A stretch of 64,000 nucleotides of DNA from Sarcocystis neurona (Eukaryota; Apicomplexa; Conoidasida; Eucoccidiorida; Sarcocystidae): assembly GCA_000727475.1 (NCBI GenBank), contig KL647300.1, forward strand, positions 2,868,062 through 2,932,061, in the 5' to 3' direction. Of this stretch, positions 28,024 to 39,043 are shown piece by piece. The notes beneath the pieces were generated by a model. That model made no database searches and was not told where the DNA came from. It worked only from the letters and a program-made list of their open reading frames with translations. The stretch's first letter is position 1; each line of letters begins with the position of its first letter. A program made the position numbers and the translations under genes.

Positions 28024-30390
28024 CCGTGCACAGCACTTTTCGTCGCTTTATTCCCTATGTGCCTCTTTCGCTCAGGGTAGGTAATATATACACATATATA
28101 TGCGTGTACATCTACCTGTAGACATCTACATACGTATGTGTACGAATGTGAATAGATGTATACGTATGGACGTCGTCGGTGTGGCCACGTTTTCGACAGC
28201 AAGTAAAGCATTCACTCGTGCACACGGCTAGATTACTTCTTCGCCTTTCCTCCCATACATCTCTCTGAAAATCTGTGCATATATATATATATATGTACAC
28301 ACGTGTACTCCTACAAATACGTATGTGTGTTTATATAGATGTATATATACATGTATTAATACATATGTGTACATATGTGTGTACATATTTATACAGCCAG
28401 GAGCACCGTACGGCCGGTTGTCGCTGGCTGACGGGCCACCGCGAGAGGGTGACCGTTTTCTTCTTGCTTAAAAGTGGATTTCCATGACTACAAGTGGCGC
28501 GTCTGATGCATGTCCGAGTGCTGTTTACATCTTTTTGTTTAACGTGACGGACCGCGTTTTCCGTTTTTCTCCCTTCATGACGCCAACGCGCTTTCACTGG
28601 GCAGTTCTGACTTTCTGTCCCATTGCGGTGGGTTCGACCTTGCGAAGTAAATGAACAACACACACTTCCTGCGTGAGTCAAATGCTGCTGCCACTGCTGC
28701 GCGGGGCAGTTCTCATCACAGGGCTCGTGGACGTGGTCGCGCCTCTCAGCAGCTTCCCACACGTTCTTTTCTCCGTCATTCACCTGCTGTCACTGTATCG
28801 ATTCATACAGGTAGTACACATATATATACATATGTATCTGCACAGAGAGGCAGAGCGAGACAGGTATGTGTGTGTATAGAGAGATGTGTATATATGTAGT
28901 CATATATATAAATATACGTGTATGTATGTTGCTCTGCCTATGTGTACATTATGCATGTGTATATACATATATATGTGTGTGTGTGTATACGATCTGTGTG
29001 ACTGCCTGCGGATGGACAGACAATAATTTATACCCTCCATTCCCCGGTATTTCTTGTTGCACGTGTGTGTGTGTGTATGTGGTGTGGTGGGTGGTTTTTT
29101 ATCTGCGCTGTTATTTATGTACAGACGTATGGATGACCTTCTAACGCATATGCGTCCACGTACAGCACGTACATATATAATATGTGCTTTAGTGCGTATA
29201 TGTATAAGTGTATGGGTGTTTTCAAGTTTCTGTTGCATGTGTGTATATAAATGGGAATACGTAGCCTGCGTGTGTATGTATGTAGAGATGTCTGTCCACA
29301 GCCGCCTTCCGTATATGTACTTCTATTACGTATCCGCCGTTGTTACTTGGTAATGTGTGTAGTGTGTAGGTGTGTGGGGGGGCCAGATACGCATATGTAG
29401 CCGCGCCCAGGTTTATTATAATGAAGAGGACGGACGTTTCTCTCCACGTGCGAGGAGTTTGTCAGAGAGATGTCCTCTTGCGGTCTTCTTTTAAAGGAAA
29501 GGGATGCCCCGGTGCAGCCAACTGCGTTCGTGGCAGACAGAAAAAGAGAGATTGGGGGGGGTTCTTCTTTGATTCTCTGTATTGGCTGCCGAGAACAAAA
29601 ATATCCTTGGGACATGTCTTAATTTCTCTCCCTGTCCCGTGTGTATCTGTGTGTCTGCAAGCAGCTAGGTTCGACGGTGGCGACTTGAACGGGCGCTGCA
29701 TACGCGTCTTCATGGAGTAGAAGTCGGTTTCTTCTTCTTCACCAAGTAGGCAGGGGGCTGCTTTTTCAATCAAAGCACGTGTGCACTTTCTGTTCTATGG
29801 ATTTATACTGCAGCGTCACGGTTGTATCAGTACAGATGTATTTCGTATATGTGTCGGGGCCTTCTTGTGTACTATTTCTCTGTCTAGAACGTTGCTCATA
29901 TATATATATATATGTATGTGTAACTGGCATACATATTCCTGTTAACTCCCCCGTATTCTGGATAGCACGCGTACGTGTGTGTACCTATACAAATGCCTAA
30001 TATTCAAAGAATCGCTTACATACATATATATATCATGTCCACACATTCTTATGCGTCTCCCGTACATACTGGCTACCGTGTGCATGTATACGTATACATA
30101 TATATATTATATTATATATATGTATGTATATATATATCTATACATATAAAAATATGTAAATATATATACATATAAATATATATAAATATATATATATGTG
30201 TATATGTGGAAATGCACACGAATAGACAATCCCGATGTAGAAGATAATAGGCGTCTGCAAGTGTGTCTACGTGTAGGACCCGGCAAGCACGTATGTGGGG
30301 ACATTTGTAGTAGATATTTGTGGAGCATCTTCTGTTGTTGATAAACCGTCCGAGCGTTGTTGATCTCCTAAAGTAGACTAACCAGTCACA
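28024..30390. other. Mostly non-coding, many TA/GT microsatellites
   Basis: TA- and GTGTAT-rich segments recur (28278-28390, 28820-29000, 29180-29300, 29880-29930, 30085-30205). A short plus frame from an ATG at 28651 (MNNTHFLRESNAAATAARGS) ends near a possible donor ACAG|GTAGTA at 28809. A minus frame near 29715-29640 contains ETDFYSMKTRMQRPFKSP. Both are too short to call. Confidence 0.4.
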
Positions 30391-30453
30391 GGTTTTGCAA
30401 AGTCGCTCTGCAGCAATTCAGCTGCGTTCTTCTTTTCTGGTGCTGCGTGTCCC

Positions 30454-31990
30454 GTGCGTCATTTTCTGCGGGGGAAACGCCCTGGGCTGCCGCACACTTG
30501 GCTCGTGCGTATGTGTCGCAGCGCGCGCGCAGCAGCTGCCGATGTTTCTTTCGCAGCTGCTGCTGCTGCAGCGCGTGCGTCTTCCTCTGAGGAGCCGCAC
30601 CAGCGGGGCCGCAGCAGCGTTGCAGATAATGAGAATTCTAGAGTAGATGTAGACACAACCGTTTGGTGCCTGCATAGAGATATTTCCACGTCTTACGCAT
30701 CTGGGCGTGTCTCTACATGTACGTCCGTTCACACAGAGCCAAGGCATATGGGCGAATGTCCTTAGGGAGGTAGGACGCCACCGCCAGCTACGGCTGTTAC
30801 TCCTGCTGCACATCTTGTGCTGCTGCCCATCACGTGTTGAAGCTGCTGCCGGCGCAGGCGCTGCAGGTCTTCCATCCACGTATATAGGCATCTACGTGCA
30901 TACACGGCTATGTATATATAGACGTGTGTTTGTTTCTCAGGTGACAACGGTACGATCTACTTAGTGTACCTTTTTCTGTCTCTAGGGCCTCTGTATAGAC
31001 TCGAAGCAACAGCTTGTTTACAGCGGAAGAGAACACCCAGTTGCTGGCTCGTTATGACGTGTCGCCGGCCCCAGCGAGTCTCGTGCGCCTGCGCTCACGA
31101 GCAGCCGCCTCTTGGCACAGGGGACGCTGGTGCCAAGGCAGACTGCTGTTGTTGGTCGTGCACCTGCTGCTGCACGTCGGGAAATTGCTGCTGCTCCTAG
31201 TCGTCGTCAAGTGCTGCTTCTTGTGGACGTGTTGCTGCTTCTGGAGCTGCGACGGGGAGCGGCTGCACAAGTATACATCCGTATTACTAGAGCGAGAGAG
31301 ACTTAGGACGACTGCAGGAGCTGCTGCTGCAATTGCTGCCGTGCGACTGCTGTCATTTTCACTATACAGTCGTTCACGTACAAATACGTGTACACACGTA
31401 CGTAGGGTGTACGCATGTGTGTGTGTGTGTGCTTTTAAAGTGGAAGACAGATATGCGTTTCATCTCTGGAGATGGCACATCTTCTGACGTGAGGAAGATT
31501 CTTGTGCAGCTGCTGGACATCTAGACAACGACTTGCGCGTACAAGCTAGATAGCCGTGTGTACGTCCGTACATTAGAAAAGGCAGTTGCCTTATGGGTGG
31601 CTCCTAATGTGGTCGCTTCTTGTCAGCTGCTGGCTATCTATACGTCGTGCTCGTGTATATATATATATATCTATGCGTGAATATATATATATATATAACC
31701 ACTCTCCTGAGAGCACACATATATGTAGGTGTATATGTCTGGGGCCGTGTCGCTTGTGCCAACTTCTGCAGGGGGTCAGCAGATGCAGCGTTGCTGCTGC
31801 AGGAGAAAGAGAGGGCTACTCTTGCTACGTTGGCGAGTTCCGCCGCTGTTGCTCTTTCATGCGTACTTGCATCCTGCCAGGCATTGCCTGCATCTGGGGA
31901 GCTGCGTCAAAGAGAGGAGGCCTTTTTCTTGGCTGCTGCCGCCTCCGCCGTGATCTCTGCTGCCGCAGCCATGTGGACAAGTGGGTAGAC
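30454..31990 (+). CDS. Candidate multi-exon plus-strand locus, Ala-rich, unknown
   Basis: Several short plus-strand pieces in one orientation have coding character between intron-like gaps. Around 30510-30650 an Ser/Ala-rich piece reads SSSEEPHQRGRSSVADNENS. Around 31015-31110 the piece FTAEENTQLLARYDVSPAPA, then SLVRLRSRAAA, follows CTTGTTTACAG. Around 31112-31270 the piece VGRAPAAARREIAAAPSRRQ continues LLLVDVLLLLELRRGAAAQ. At 31771-31990 the piece SADAALLLQEKERATLATLA, then SGELRQREEAFFLAAAASAV, follows CAACTTCTGCAG. TA microsatellites at 31656-31697 would lie in an intron. Product and exact joins are unknown; it may be more than one gene. Confidence 0.3.
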
Positions 31991-32092
31991 ATGTAGCACA
32001 GTGTACGAATGTGCGTATGTGTGTGCATGAGAAGCTAGTCGATGGTTGGCTTCGCACTCTCAGTTGCGAGGCACATGTGCGTCCACTGCATG

Positions 32093-32945
32093 CTACTGGT
32101 GCTGCTCCTGCACGTTTGGGGGCCAGTGTTTCGTAGGTGACTGCTGCTGCTGCAGCACGTCTTCGGGGGAGCTGATGTTTCTCCACAGGTGCTGCTGCTG
32201 CGGCGGCAGCATGTTCTGGGGCCGCTGTCTTTCTTCAGTGGTTGCTGCTGCTGAAGCAAATTGAGGAACGACTGTTTTCTCGGAGCGGCTGCTGCGGTCT
32301 TGACTGCCTCGCGCCACCCAGCGAGCTCGTCGTTTCTGCTTGGGTAACAGTAGGTTACTGGCCTGTTTATGCGAGAAGCGCTTGATCGTACAGGAGAACA
32401 CACCCGTAGAAGATTGGACGTTGAAGGAGAAAGTGCTTAGCAATTCAGTTTTTCCTCCCGTCATTCTCGTTCGTTCTTTTCTGCTGCCGGTCCTGCTATT
32501 CGCATATGCGGGTGCGTCTTCCCGCATGCCTCTGCTACCGCGTCTTCTGCTGCTGCTTTTCATTCGGTGTCTGCTTATTTCGCCGCTGCGACTTCTGCTG
32601 CCGCGCCAGCAGGTGGAATACCCCTCCGAGCCTATGCTTAACTGCATAGCAGGTGCAGAAATGTTCTTGTGCGGCAAGACTCGTAGAGGCGTTATGATAT
32701 TCTGCGATTAGCGAGCTTGATGGTGCGAGTGACGTAAAGAAAGGGCTTGCACGCATCTAGAAAAGCGACGCTGCTGTTGCTCATAATTTCGACGAAGCTT
32801 CTGTTAGCACACAGGGTTGTGTGTTGTGGAAGCGAATTCTCTGATGAGGCACCGGCGGCACCCGCTGCAGTCGCTGCAGTGGGACGGGTGCTGGTGCTCC
32901 GGGTGTAGCCAGCGGCAGTTGCTGGTGTCCCGCGAAGACTTGGCT
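32093..32945 (-). CDS. Candidate multi-exon minus-strand locus, Gln-rich, unknown
   Basis: Minus-strand pieces with coding character lie in tandem. At about 32940-32800 there is GHQQLPLATPGAPAPVPLQR. At about 32480-32340 the piece TGGKTELLSTFSFNVQSSTG continues KRFSHKQ. At 32340-32095 the frame reads SEKTVVPQFASAAATTEERQ, then QHLWRNISSPEDVLQQQQSP, ending at 32093. An overlapping frame starting at acceptor CCCAAGCAG near 32337 (RNDELAGWREAVKTAAAAPR) competes. It converges with the plus-strand locus ending near 31990. Confidence 0.3.
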
Positions 32946-34077
32946 ATACATAAGCGTATCTCTGTATATACATATATACATAAGTGTGTATGTATACGCA
33001 CCCAGCACCACGAGCTCATGGGTGTAACACCGGCAAATGGATGTACTCATGCTTCTTGTAGTAGGGACCGCTGCTTGAGGCGTTCTGTGGCTGTTTTGCG
33101 TGCGTTGTAGTGGCCAAAGCAGCACGTGCAGCACCGTGGAAGTAGCGAGAGCAAACAAAACGGAATACGTAAGAGACAGGCATCTGAATAGTCGACATGT
33201 CTTACTGATCTTTGAATTTCGTAAACGGTGCCTGTGAGCTACATTCGTAGTTTCGGGCGCACGCGTGGGTGAGGACCCGGCGCTTTCTCGGAGTCTCGCT
33301 CTACGGCCCATCATTAGCGATGCCGTTGTTGCTTTGATACGTAGAAGACCGAAGTTACTGCGTCTCCTTCAAGCTCCCTCGAACGTACAGGGGCGGTTGA
33401 CGACAGGCGCACAGCCCCAGACTGTGCGTGCCTGCAGCAGCCTCGCACCTTACCTGGAAATGTGCTTCTACGATGGGGAAGACAGACGATTTTGCGTTCC
33501 TCCGAAGATTTCGTGTACGCGTGAAAAAGGTGCTTTGTACCTACTAGTTCAGCTACATTTTTTGTGATGTGTCACGCTGAAACATTACTTTTCTGATCAA
33601 ATCTCTCCTCGCACGTAACAGTCTAGCGTGCGTGTCGGTGCCCGCAGCAGTCAAGGAGCGTGCCTCGGTGCCATACCTTTTTTCCATGTATGCCGTAGTC
33701 AGTTTTGAACCTGCGTGGAAGTGCTGGAGACACACGCCTTTCGACTTTCTCTAAAATCGCTGTAGAGGGACAGCTTTGCGTGCGACAGCCGTGCCTGCGC
33801 GGTACATCCATTTGTCCGTACTAGCGATGAGGCAGTATCCAACAGGTGTGAGCTACGGACACTCAAATCGGCAAGAGAAACTGCATTCTCTTGCAGTGAG
33901 CGGACAAAAAACAGCCTTGGATTTAGCGGTTGCCTAGAGACGCCGTGGAGGTGCTTACCTTGTCAAAAGGTTGAAAAGGTGGTGTAAACTCGTGTTTGAA
34001 AGACATGTTCCAAATCTTTCGCACCAGAAGTCTACCTCAGTGCTGGAGTCTCTCTCTTTCTCGCTCTCTCTATATAT
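32946..34077. other. No gene seen
   Basis: Balanced composition, few repeats and only short ORFs of random character. Triplet repeats essentially stop here. Confidence 0.5.
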
Positions 34078-34099
34078 ATGTTATATGTAACAAGGAGCA

Positions 34100-34755
34100 A
34101 TAGCTGGACCTTGTGCTCCCCGGTGTGCACGAGGAACGAAGAACAAAGAGGACTTTTCTTGCTTGCGTCACGCTACCGTCCCGTGGCGGATATTATCCTG
34201 TTGTTCCCCGAGCGGCTGTTGCCGGAAAACAGCTGGTGCTGTTGCTGCTGCTGGAGGCCGGCGGCGGTAACTGCTACTGCAGACCTGCTGTTATAAGCAC
34301 TGCGGGAAAGCGGCCGTGGCAGCCGGTGCTGCAGAATTGCTTGCACCGCTGTTGGCCTTGCAGTGCGGCAGCAGCAGCTGCTGCTGTAGGGCTATTCTCG
34401 CAGTTACACCTGCTGCTGCTGCAGACGTGCAGCGGTGCTTCCTATAAAGATGTTCCGGTCAAGTTGCTATTGTTGTAAGACAGCTGGTGGTGCTGTAGCA
34501 GCTACTGCCACTGCTGAGGAAAATTCCGAAGAGCTGCTATTGGTGGTTCAACGCTGCGTTCGCAGCATTTGCAGCCATGGAGCAAATACTTCTGTAGACG
34601 GAGGGCTGACGTGGAAGTGTGGAACGACAGCCTGGCCTGATTTAGTCAAAAACACTGAAGTGCTTCCTGCCAGCGCACGAATGTGCAAATGCGTATTATA
34701 TTTGTGCGACCTTTCTCAGCTGGACTTTCCCGCGACGGCTGGTTCAGAAGAATAA
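34100..34755 (+). CDS. Candidate plus-strand exons, unknown
   Basis: The frame ending at 34755 reads KTAGGAVAATATAEENSEEL, LLVVQRCVRSICSHGANTSV, DGGLTWKCGTTAWPDLVKNT and continues to a stop after FPATAGSEE. This is a mixed, non-repetitive sequence. Upstream, plus frames over 34200-34440 are CTG-rich and include a similar KTAGAVAAAGG piece, suggesting an internal duplication. An intron boundary probably lies near 34478. No family recognised. Confidence 0.35.
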
Positions 34756-36149
34756 CATATTTTGTCGAAGAGTCTTCAAATTTAGGAAGGCTCGAACCTA
34801 GATAAGCGCCTCTACCGTAGCTATATGCAAGAAAAGATCGCTTCGTTCTGTGGAATGCATTCATGTCCATCCACTGGGAAAGTACGTACGCAAACTGAAA
34901 AGCTGTCACGAAAGCGTATGCCGTCACGTGTTGCTACGACGGAGCCAGCAGGAAACAGCTCTCCGTTCAGCTCGAGATTTCCTGAAACAGCAGCTTTGTA
35001 CGCATTGTTGAATAAAGTCAAGAGGAAGAGGCGTCCGGACTGCATTTAGTACAGGCGTCTCCTCAAACGCCACTATGAGGAGGTGCTGTAGTACCGACAC
35101 ATCTTGTCTATTACGTTCATGTGGGAAATATTATATACCTAGTTTATATGTTTGTGTACTTCCTACTAAGCAGTAAAAATTTGCCCCCTTGTTTCATGTG
35201 TATACGGCGACCCAATAATGACCACTTCCTCACTAGTAGCTTCAGTATTCGCCGCACGTCGAGCGCACGGAAATGCGCACGCGCGCCGACTCGACGTGTC
35301 TAAGGGCAAAAGTGTACGAAGGTATAAATCTTCCTCTCTGACGTGTATACTTACCGTGTACGTGGAAACCCTTCAGGATGTACGCGTCGAGTAGGAATCA
35401 CCCAGTGATATTTTTTTGTTGTAGGAGGTTTCCCGAATCACCCCAGTCAATTATTCACGGACATCTTTTAGTGGGGCGACTGGGAGCTGGTTCTTCCCAA
35501 ATGACTTACTCATTTTCAGGAGGGCGCCCCTCCTTCACGAAGGCAGGCGACTGGCGTGTACAAGTGGCCCTGGGTCGCTCGCGTGTACGTGTACACGCAT
35601 GCGCTCCTCTGGGCGCCTTCAGCTGAAAAGTTTTTTCCTGGTCGTTCCCTTCCACGTGCACTGAACCCCTATACATCGATGCGTACGTGTAGGTCCTAAA
35701 TTTGCGTGTACGTCTGTACAGAGTGATTCACCTTCTCAGGTACGCGAGTTTGCAGCGTTAATATCGACTCCGCGTGGATATATACAGATCCGCACCCGGG
35801 AAACTACCATCTACGTACAAACTTGTATATAACCTAGTCTTCTTTTGCATTATTAATGAAGCACTCACATATCAGCGTATGATCAATGCACACGAATAGG
35901 AGCCACGTGGTACCTGAAACAGGTGGTCTGGTGTCCGCAGACGTAGACGAACACAGATAACGTCACACGTACGAGGGTCTGAAATTCTGTATGTGTTCAA
36001 TGCTGAAATCGAGCGTTTCAGGGGACATACGTGTGCACTTCTGTGTACTTGCATGTAGATTTGTGTATGTGTATGCTCTGGTCGAGCTATCCCATGGAAA
36101 GCAGCAGGCCAAAGCTACCTTCTGACGTACTTTGCGGAAGATTGCTACT
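34756..36149. other. No gene seen
   Basis: Only short overlapping ORFs below 85 codons with no consistent coding character. Confidence 0.5.
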
Positions 36150-36332
36150 AATCAAAGCAGGAAACTAGAAGAAGGAAAGTTCTTGATGAAAGAAGTCGAC
36201 AAGTGAATAAGGACAACTCTGCGAGTGAACTACCGCGATTAATCAAAAGCAGGAAACCAGATAAAGGAGACTTTTTGTTGAAGGAAGTGAACAAGTAAAA
36301 GCAGACAACTCTGCAAGTAAAAAGTAGCGATT
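36150..36332 (+). repeat. Diverged 91-bp tandem duplication
   Basis: Copy 1 at 36150-36240 begins AATCAAAGCAGGAAACTAGA and copy 2 at 36241-36332 begins AATCAAAAGCAGGAAACCAG. Both end in GCGATT, and substitutions are scattered along the length. Neither copy is open in frame. Confidence 0.8.
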
Positions 36333-36783
36333 TTTCAGCGAATTTCGTTGGTGAACCCTGCCACGCCGTTACACCTTTAAATGCCAGAGGACGGAATAGA
36401 AAAGAGACACAACAATGTCCTTCGGCGCCCCTCGAGGGCACTGTACACACAATATCACGGGAAGTGTTCCATAAATTTTGTGGCCCAGATTCTGGGATAT
36501 ATATATATATCTACATAGATATGTCGAGTACAAAATTTCAATGTCGGATACAGCTGTATGCGTTCGTCGTAAGGCGGGAAGAGTTGCACTGTGTACCTAG
36601 TACATATATGCTGAATATACTTGCTTGAGTGTGCCTTTTCGTGTGCGCAACAAGCAACGACTGGGTGTGGCAAGGAAAAAGTAATTCGTTGTAATTCCCT
36701 TTGAGCGGCGCGTATACAACAGCAGAACTACAGGTTTGTACACGAGGGAAAAGTTCGTATGTTCTTTTCTCATTATTGCAGGT

Positions 36784-36895
36784 GATTCAGCCTCAACAGT
36801 GGGTTGAGCGTAACAATGAAAGTAGCAAAAGAGGAGAGCCTTGATTCAGCCTGGACAATGGGTTGACGGTAACAATGGTGACAGAGGAGAGCCCT
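36784..36895 (+). repeat. Diverged 59-bp tandem duplication
   Basis: Copies at 36784-36842 and 36843-36895 share GATTCAGCCT, GGGTTGA, GGTAACAATG-type and GAGGAGAGCC blocks. The second copy has a ~6-bp deletion. No ORF is associated. Confidence 0.8.
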
Positions 36896-37010
36896 GTGTG
36901 CGACAAGCGCGAGTGGCTCTCTCCAGTGATTCTGTTTGCAGGCCATGTAGGTACGGAAACTTGCTTACAACGATCAAAAGAAGGGTTGGAAGGGGTAGCT
37001 CCAAGTGAGG

Positions 37011-37442
37011 CTACGTCCAACTAAAGCAAAAAAGAACTTTCCAGTTTTTGTGCTCCTTAATATCTGTGTCTGCAGTATAGACTAAAACTATCACTTGGGA
37101 ACCTCTGAAGCTCACAATGAAAGGAACCTTCCAGTTTGCCAGCAGTGACGAGTGATGCCGCTGAAGCCCCCATGGAGAAAAGCCTTCATCCTTTTCAGTA
37201 GTGGCAGGTGGCGCGTCGGGTACAGTTTTGTGCATGCATGTTTTCCGACGCATGAGGGACGTTAAGTCAACGAACGTCTCTGCAGCGTGAACGCGCCGTC
37301 GACTGTTTTTAAAGCAGGTGCGGAGCTCTCGCAACCGCAGTATGACAGCGACAAACTGTTGAGGAGAAAATGCACCAGATAGATCGGATACAGGTATCGA
37401 ATGATTTCTGATGGCAAGGATACAAAAAGAAGACCGGCCCAC
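37011..37442 (-). CDS. Unrecognised ORF, low support
   Basis: The minus frame is open for 143 codons from a non-ATG codon. It contains VSDLSGAFSPQQFVAVILRL, RELRTCFKNSRRRVHAAETF and LLANWKVPFIVSFRGSQVIV. Composition is protein-like and not repeat-driven, but there is no homologue I can name and no splice evidence. Confidence 0.2.
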   Translation of the reverse strand: MGRSSFCILAIRNHSIPVSDLSGAFSPQQFVAVILRLRELRTCFKNSRRRVHAAETFVDLTSLMRRKTCMHKTVPDAPPATTEKDEGFSPWGLQRHHSSLLANWKVPFIVSFRGSQVIVLVYTADTDIKEHKNWKVLFCFSWT

Positions 37443-38106
37443 CTCTCCGATGTCGTCCCCTGCGCTGGCCGATAATGTCAGTTGCAGAGATCTGTACAGC
37501 TACCTCTTGTGGGAAACTTGATCCGCAAGAGCAGGCAGATTATTTACTGGCACCACACGGAAGCTCGTTTCGTCCGGACTGCCACCAGCTCACCAACTGA
37601 ACCAACTGTATTATTAGCTACAGTTTATAAAGCGGCGATCCGTGGGGTGCGATATCCGTCAAGGGGCCAATCAGCGCCGCGCGGGGCCACACAAGAGAGA
37701 TGCTCATCTCCTTCAGGGCATTCTGTACGGTGCAGCTTTTACTCCAACTGCTTCGGTGGGTTCTCTCGTTTCAGTCCCGGTGCCCGTGATGGGATGGAAG
37801 CTCGACCGGACGACCGAAAATGAGAAACAAACGCTCCAGTACAACCAGCACCAGAAGCTAGCACAAATCATACTGATGCCGCTTGTGGGGTTGCCGGTAA
37901 CGTGGGAACAGTAAAGCCTACTGTCCGTGCAAGCTAGTCCGCCTCAGGTGGATACGGCGAAGGGGCGGCCAATAACGACGATAGCAAAAGGTTGACCTGG
38001 CCTCACAATGCTTTCTCTGCTGCCTGCTGGAGGGGAGGTCTTGTTCCAGGATGGATCAGTACCGTGCGCCTGGCAGGAGTACCAGCAGTAGCACCGGGTC
38101 CCAGCG

Positions 38107-38394
38107 TCAAATAATGTTTGGCTGAGACAGTGGGTGACCGTCGCTCACTACAGGGTAGATGGGGGATGAAGCGGCACGGAAATTACAGACCGTAGGCGAA
38201 GCGAGCATAAAGAAATTGCCGTTAACGAAGGCTGCGTTGATAATCACATCGTATAGGTCAATAGTAGCGGGTGTGAAGCACTCCATAATATTTGGGTTAG
38301 AGCACAATTTCGCGCCTTTGCATGCAGTGCAGTTGACCGCACGGGGGAAACACACGAGTGCTCCGTACTGGTCTAAGCATACGTACAGGATCAA
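38107..38394 (-). CDS. Unrecognised Cys-containing ORF, low support
   Basis: The minus frame (95 codons, non-ATG start) reads ILYVCLDQYGALVCFPRAVN, CTACKGAKLCSNPNIMECFT and IINAAFVNGNFFMLASPTVC. The spaced cysteines could suggest an extracellular or zinc-binding segment, but this is speculative. The overlapping plus ORF (38159-38596) is the alternative. Confidence 0.2.
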   Translation of the reverse strand: MILYVCLDQYGALVCFPRAVNCTACKGAKLCSNPNIMECFTPATIDLYDVIINAAFVNGNFFMLASPTVCNFRAASSPIYPVVSDGHPLSQPNII

Positions 38395-38599
38395 AATTAG
38401 TGGTCTTTCATTCGCGACACCGGTGTACGAATGGTTTGGTGCTCATTTAGCACCGCGTGAAACAGGTTTTCGAACTTCATCGTTAACGTTAGTTCACTGC
38501 GTCACATGGTGTCTGAAGGAGACACAGATTTTTTTCCGTACGTATGCAATCTTGGAAAAATGGCACACGAAGCGACACCAACAGCAGGTTCAGTAATAT

Positions 38600-38880
38600 C
38601 AGTACCATTGGCGCGACGGCTCACTGCTACTCACACACGCGCTGTTCCATCATTCATACGTTGGAGGTGAAAATTTCCATAATGTAACTGAGTAAAAGGC
38701 TGCAAGCTAGACAAGCGCTGCCCAAGACGGCATAATTTAGCTAAAACGTAGGAGCTGAGCAGGCTGGCTTAGTCTGCCAATGAACTGGACACAAACCCGT
38801 GTGTTGTAAGGAACAAAGTGCAGGCTGGATCCCCGAGGCCGTGCAAGATTTAAAAGATGAGCTTCCCGATGAAGTCGACG
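38600..38880. other. No gene seen
   Basis: Anonymous sequence with short ORFs only. Confidence 0.5.
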
Positions 38881-38885
38881 GTTGT

Positions 38886-39043
38886 GTGTATGTATGTATT
38901 TATATGTATGTGTTAATGTATACATGTATGTATGTCTGTGTGTATGCATGTATGTGTGTATGTGGGTATGTATGTATGCATGTATGCATGTATGTGTGTA
39001 TGTATGTATGCATGTATGTACGTATGTATGTATGTATGTATGG
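38886..39043 (+). repeat. (TATG)n tetranucleotide array
   Basis: About 160 bp of TATG/TGTA units have interspersed GCATG and GTGTG variants. The plus strand encodes Met-Tyr-Val-Cys repeats. This is microsatellite DNA, not a gene. Confidence 0.9.

Noticed and set aside
34770..34810. tRNA-like B-box (GGTTCGAGCCT on the minus strand)
   Set aside because: The flanking bases do not form a T-arm stem and no A-box or cloverleaf is present.
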